Shown piece by piece: positions 61,561-64,000 of a stretch of 64,000 nucleotides of DNA (positions are counted from its first letter, which is position 1; each line of letters starts with the position of its first letter). Source of the stretch: G963677325 sp963677325. GTDB lineage: Bacteria; Bacteroidota; Bacteroidia; Bacteroidales; Prolixibacteraceae. The stretch is taken from positions 513,107-577,106 of the forward strand of contig CAXXGM010000007.1 in the NCBI GenBank assembly GCA_963677325.2. The letters are read 5' to 3'. The notes beneath the pieces are model-generated. The model ran no database searches. It saw nothing but the letters and a program-made list of their open reading frames with translations, and was not told where the DNA came from. Position numbers and translations under genes: made by a program.

Positions 61561-61926
61561 ATGAAGGAGAATGTTATAATTGACAAAAGTTTTAAATTTT
61601 CAGTTGAGGTGGTAGAATTATACAAGTATTTGACAGAAAAGAAAAAAGAGTATGTTCTGAGTAAACAATTATTAAGAAGCGGCACTTCGATTGGGGCTAA
61701 TGTAGAAGAAGCTGTCGGAGGCTTTTCGAGGAAAGATTTTATTGCAAAACTTCAGATCGCTTATAAAGAATCCAGAGAATCTAAATATTGGCTTAAATTA
61801 CTTTATGCAAACGGATTTATTCAAAATTCTGAATTTGAAATAATTTCTAACAATTTAGAAGAAATCATCAGAATACTTGTTTCTATTCTCAATTCCTCAA
61901 AAATTGAAATCTCCACTAATTCTTAA
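61561..61926 (+). CDS. Four-helix-bundle protein (23S rRNA intervening-sequence-like)
   Basis: A 121-residue all-helical protein: NVIIDKSFKFSVEVVELYKYL, KEYVLSKQLLRSGTSIGANVEEAVGGFSRKDFIAKLQIAYKESRESKYWLKLLYANGF, and a final helix EIIRILVSIL. This is the S23/four-helix-bundle family, first seen in intervening sequences of rRNA genes and common as scattered single genes in Bacteroidota. The last residues (TNS) are encoded by the inverse repeat that follows. It interrupts the adaptor-pump operon. The function of the family is not known. Confidence 0.92.
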   Translation: MKENVIIDKSFKFSVEVVELYKYLTEKKKEYVLSKQLLRSGTSIGANVEEAVGGFSRKDFIAKLQIAYKESRESKYWLKLLYANGFIQNSEFEIISNNLEEIIRILVSILNSSKIEISTNS

Positions 61927-61943
61927 TTCTTAATTAGAAGAAA

Positions 61944-64000
61944 ATGGTTAAGTTTTTAATTTCCAGGCCGATTGCTGTTGTTATGGTGTTTATTGCGGCT
62001 GTGGTGCTGGGGGTTGTGGCGTACAGGACATTGCCGGTTTCATTGATGCCGGATATTCCGATCCCGGTGGTGACGGTAAATGCCGTCTACAAGAACAGCT
62101 CGGCCCGGGAACTGGAGAGTGCAGTGGTAAAGCCTTTACGGGCCCAGTTGATGCAAGTGGCTCATTTGAGCGACATCAAAAGCGAAACACGTGACGGGCA
62201 GGCGGTGATCAATCTGAAATTTGATTACGGGACCAATGTGGATTATGCCTTTATTGAAGTAAACGAGAAGATCGACCGCGCGATGAACTCTCTTCCCAGG
62301 GATATGGAGCGTCCGAGGGTGATCAAGGCAAGTGCGACCGATATCCCGGTTTTCTATCTCAATCTGACGCTCAGGGAATCGGATTCCCTTCGCAGGGATA
62401 ATTCCGATGAGGCTAATGACAGGTTTATTCAGCTTAGTGAATTTGCTGAATCAGTTATCCGGAAAAGGATTGAACAACTTCCCGAGGTGGCCCTTGTTGA
62501 TATCAGCGGAACGGTAAGTCCGCAGCTTACCATTGAGCCCGATATCCGCAAGATGCAGAGTCTTGATATTTCACTGTCACAGCTCGAAAGTGCACTGACA
62601 CAGAATAATGTCAATGCAGGAAATCTTGTAGTGCGCGACGGGCATTACCAGTACAATATCCGTTTCACTTCCGTACTGAGGAATAAGGAAGATGTATCAA
62701 ATATTTACCTAAAGAGCGCGGGGAAAATTTTTCAGCTTAAGGACATAGCAGCCGTCAACATAGAACCGCAAAAACGAACCGGAATGTTCGCGGCAAACGG
62801 CAAACCTGCCATTACAATGGCTGTAATCAAACAAGCCAATGCCCGGCTTGCCGATATGAAAGATCAGATCGGGGGGATGATTGGACAATTTGAGAAGGAT
62901 TATCCTGGAATTCATTTTGAAGCCTCGCAGGACCAGACACAGCTTTTGGACTATTCCATTTCAAACCTGATGCAAAACCTCAGTCAAGGGCTTCTGCTGG
63001 TTATTATTGTAGTCTTTGTCTTCATGAAAGATCTGAAACTGCCGTTGCTGATTGGTTTATCCCTTTTGGTTTCGGTAATTATCTCGCTGTTGTTTTTCAG
63101 GATGATGCATCTGTCGATCAATATTATTTCCCTTGCCGGGCTTATTCTCGCGGTGGGAAATATGATGGATAACTCCATTGTGGTGACCGACAACATCAGC
63201 CAATACAGGGAGCGAAACTATACGGTGGATGAAGCCTGTATTGCCGGTACCGGAGAGGTGATCGTTCCGCAGTTAAGCTCCATGCTTGTCAATATAGCCG
63301 TTTTCCTGCCCCTGATTTTTCTGAGCGGTATTGCGGGGGCCCTGATGTATGACGAAGCCATATCGGTTTCAATTGGATTGGCTGTTTCGTACCTGGTGGG
63401 TATTACTTTTATGCCGGTCATTTACCGTCTGGCCTACCGGAAAGTATTTAAAGCGGAAAACCGGCTTCAGCATGTCAAAGAAAAAATGTTTGATGTTTTA
63501 GGCCAAGGTTTCAAAAGAATATTCGATCTGGACAAGATCTATACCGCAGGATTGGATTTTACTTTCCGCTGCAAAAAACTGAATCTTTTTTTGTATCTCA
63601 TGATACTTCCAATCGGGATCGCCGCGCTATTTTTGATACACAAGGAGAAGATGCCTGCCTTTACCCAGACGGAAGTTATTATCAAAATTGACTGGAATGA
63701 GAACATCAATGCCGGAGAAAATAAACTTCGTATTTTAAAACTATTGAAGACATTGCAGTCAGAAACGGTACAGAGCAACGCTTTTATCGGACGGCAGCAA
63801 TTTCTTCTTGACCGGGAGCAGGAGATGGATCCATCGGAGGCACGCCTATACATCAAATCCGATTCGCCTGAAAAAATTGAAATGATTAATTCGAAGGTGA
63901 AAAAATTTACTTCGGTAAATTTCCCCAAAGCGATGGTTGGTTTTGAGCCGCCCACCTCTATATTTGAAAAGCTTTTCACAAGCAGTGAGCCTCCTCTGGT
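61944..64000 (+). CDS. RND efflux pump inner-membrane subunit, C-terminus missing at window edge
   Basis: The frame opens with MVKFLISRPIAVVMVFIAAVVLGVVAYRTL (TM1) and continues through 685 codons to the right edge. It includes the porter domain, the TM2-TM6 block with the TM4 motif NMMDNSIVVTDN (Asp-Asn in place of Asp-Asp), the mid loop (residues about 500-540) and the beginning of the second half (TM7, KLNLFLYLMILPIGIAAL). It is the fourth gene of the operon with the RND at 56715, the adaptor and the four-helix-bundle gene. With two different pump genes it resembles the MdtABC arrangement. Confidence 0.93.
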   Translation, partial: MVKFLISRPIAVVMVFIAAVVLGVVAYRTLPVSLMPDIPIPVVTVNAVYKNSSARELESAVVKPLRAQLMQVAHLSDIKSETRDGQAVINLKFDYGTNVDYAFIEVNEKIDRAMNSLPRDMERPRVIKASATDIPVFYLNLTLRESDSLRRDNSDEANDRFIQLSEFAESVIRKRIEQLPEVALVDISGTVSPQLTIEPDIRKMQSLDISLSQLESALTQNNVNAGNLVVRDGHYQYNIRFTSVLRNKEDVSNIYLKSAGKIFQLKDIAAVNIEPQKRTGMFAANGKPAITMAVIKQANARLADMKDQIGGMIGQFEKDYPGIHFEASQDQTQLLDYSISNLMQNLSQGLLLVIIVVFVFMKDLKLPLLIGLSLLVSVIISLLFFRMMHLSINIISLAGLILAVGNMMDNSIVVTDNISQYRERNYTVDEACIAGTGEVIVPQLSSMLVNIAVFLPLIFLSGIAGALMYDEAISVSIGLAVSYLVGITFMPVIYRLAYRKVFKAENRLQHVKEKMFDVLGQGFKRIFDLDKIYTAGLDFTFRCKKLNLFLYLMILPIGIAALFLIHKEKMPAFTQTEVIIKIDWNENINAGENKLRILKLLKTLQSETVQSNAFIGRQQFLLDREQEMDPSEARLYIKSDSPEKIEMINSKVKKFTSVNFPKAMVGFEPPTSIFEKLFTSSEPPL

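Overview
The window looks like a chromosome segment of a Bacteroidota bacterium, probably Bacteroidales or Marinilabiliales and possibly environmental. The evidence is the family content: NVEALA-type leader peptides, BF3164-like propeller lipoproteins, DUF4494, DUF1573, many short-lipobox lipoproteins and TAnnTTTG-type -7 boxes, in AT-rich DNA with few clear Shine-Dalgarno sites. No single gene fixes the genus.

Layout. (1) 1-8.8 kb, minus strand: an export operon with an ABC ATPase, a very long ABC-2 permease fused to an M1-peptidase-like domain and a golvesin-like domain, TolC, a lipoprotein adaptor and an RND pump that runs off the left edge. (2) 9-18.3 kb: housekeeping genes (DUF4494, Fur/PerR-like regulator, GroES-like protein, esterase, HtpG, CPBP protease, an ICMT-like membrane methyltransferase, tRNA-Trp and tRNA-Ser, an RsmF-like rRNA methyltransferase). 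(3) 18.6-25.8 kb: a GH16-fold protein with a degenerate active site, tandem SGNH hydrolases, a toroid-type secreted protein and a lipoprotein. (4) 25.8-31.5 kb, minus strand: a TetR-TolC-HlyD-ABC-2-ABC-2 efflux operon without its own ATPase. (5) 31.7-40.8 kb: YitT, PadR, a 961-aa MG2/TonB-plug-like protein, a broken IS4-family transposase and a duplicated HAAS/4-TM membrane protein, in very repeat-rich DNA. (6) 41.1-55.9 kb, plus strand: an accessory island for secreted small peptides. It holds a fulvocin C-related lipoprotein, a transglutaminase/discoidin lipoprotein, DUF1573, an O-antigen-ligase/TPR protein, a signal peptidase I, and two copies of a three-gene module (NVEALA-like peptide, hairpin, BF3164-like propeller lipoprotein, thioredoxin-fold protein), with an IS110 transposase and truncated RND gene starts between and after the modules. 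(7) 56.7-64 kb, plus strand: RND pump, adaptor, a small four-helix-bundle gene behind a perfect 30-copy heptamer array, and a second RND pump cut by the right edge.

Two themes stand out. The first is the peptide island: its genes would suit export, maturation and envelope handling of cysteine-containing peptides of about 35-40 residues, and the repeated module with duplicated RND 5' ends suggests growth by cassette duplication. The second is an unusual load of short-period repeats, many with a 7-nt period (AATTAAG, TTTAGAC, GGATAAT, GGGAGAC, GAGCAGA, GGCATCA), often inside palindromic mobile-like elements. Several are read in frame inside genes or form gene ends. All functions are inferred from reading the sequence; no searches were run.
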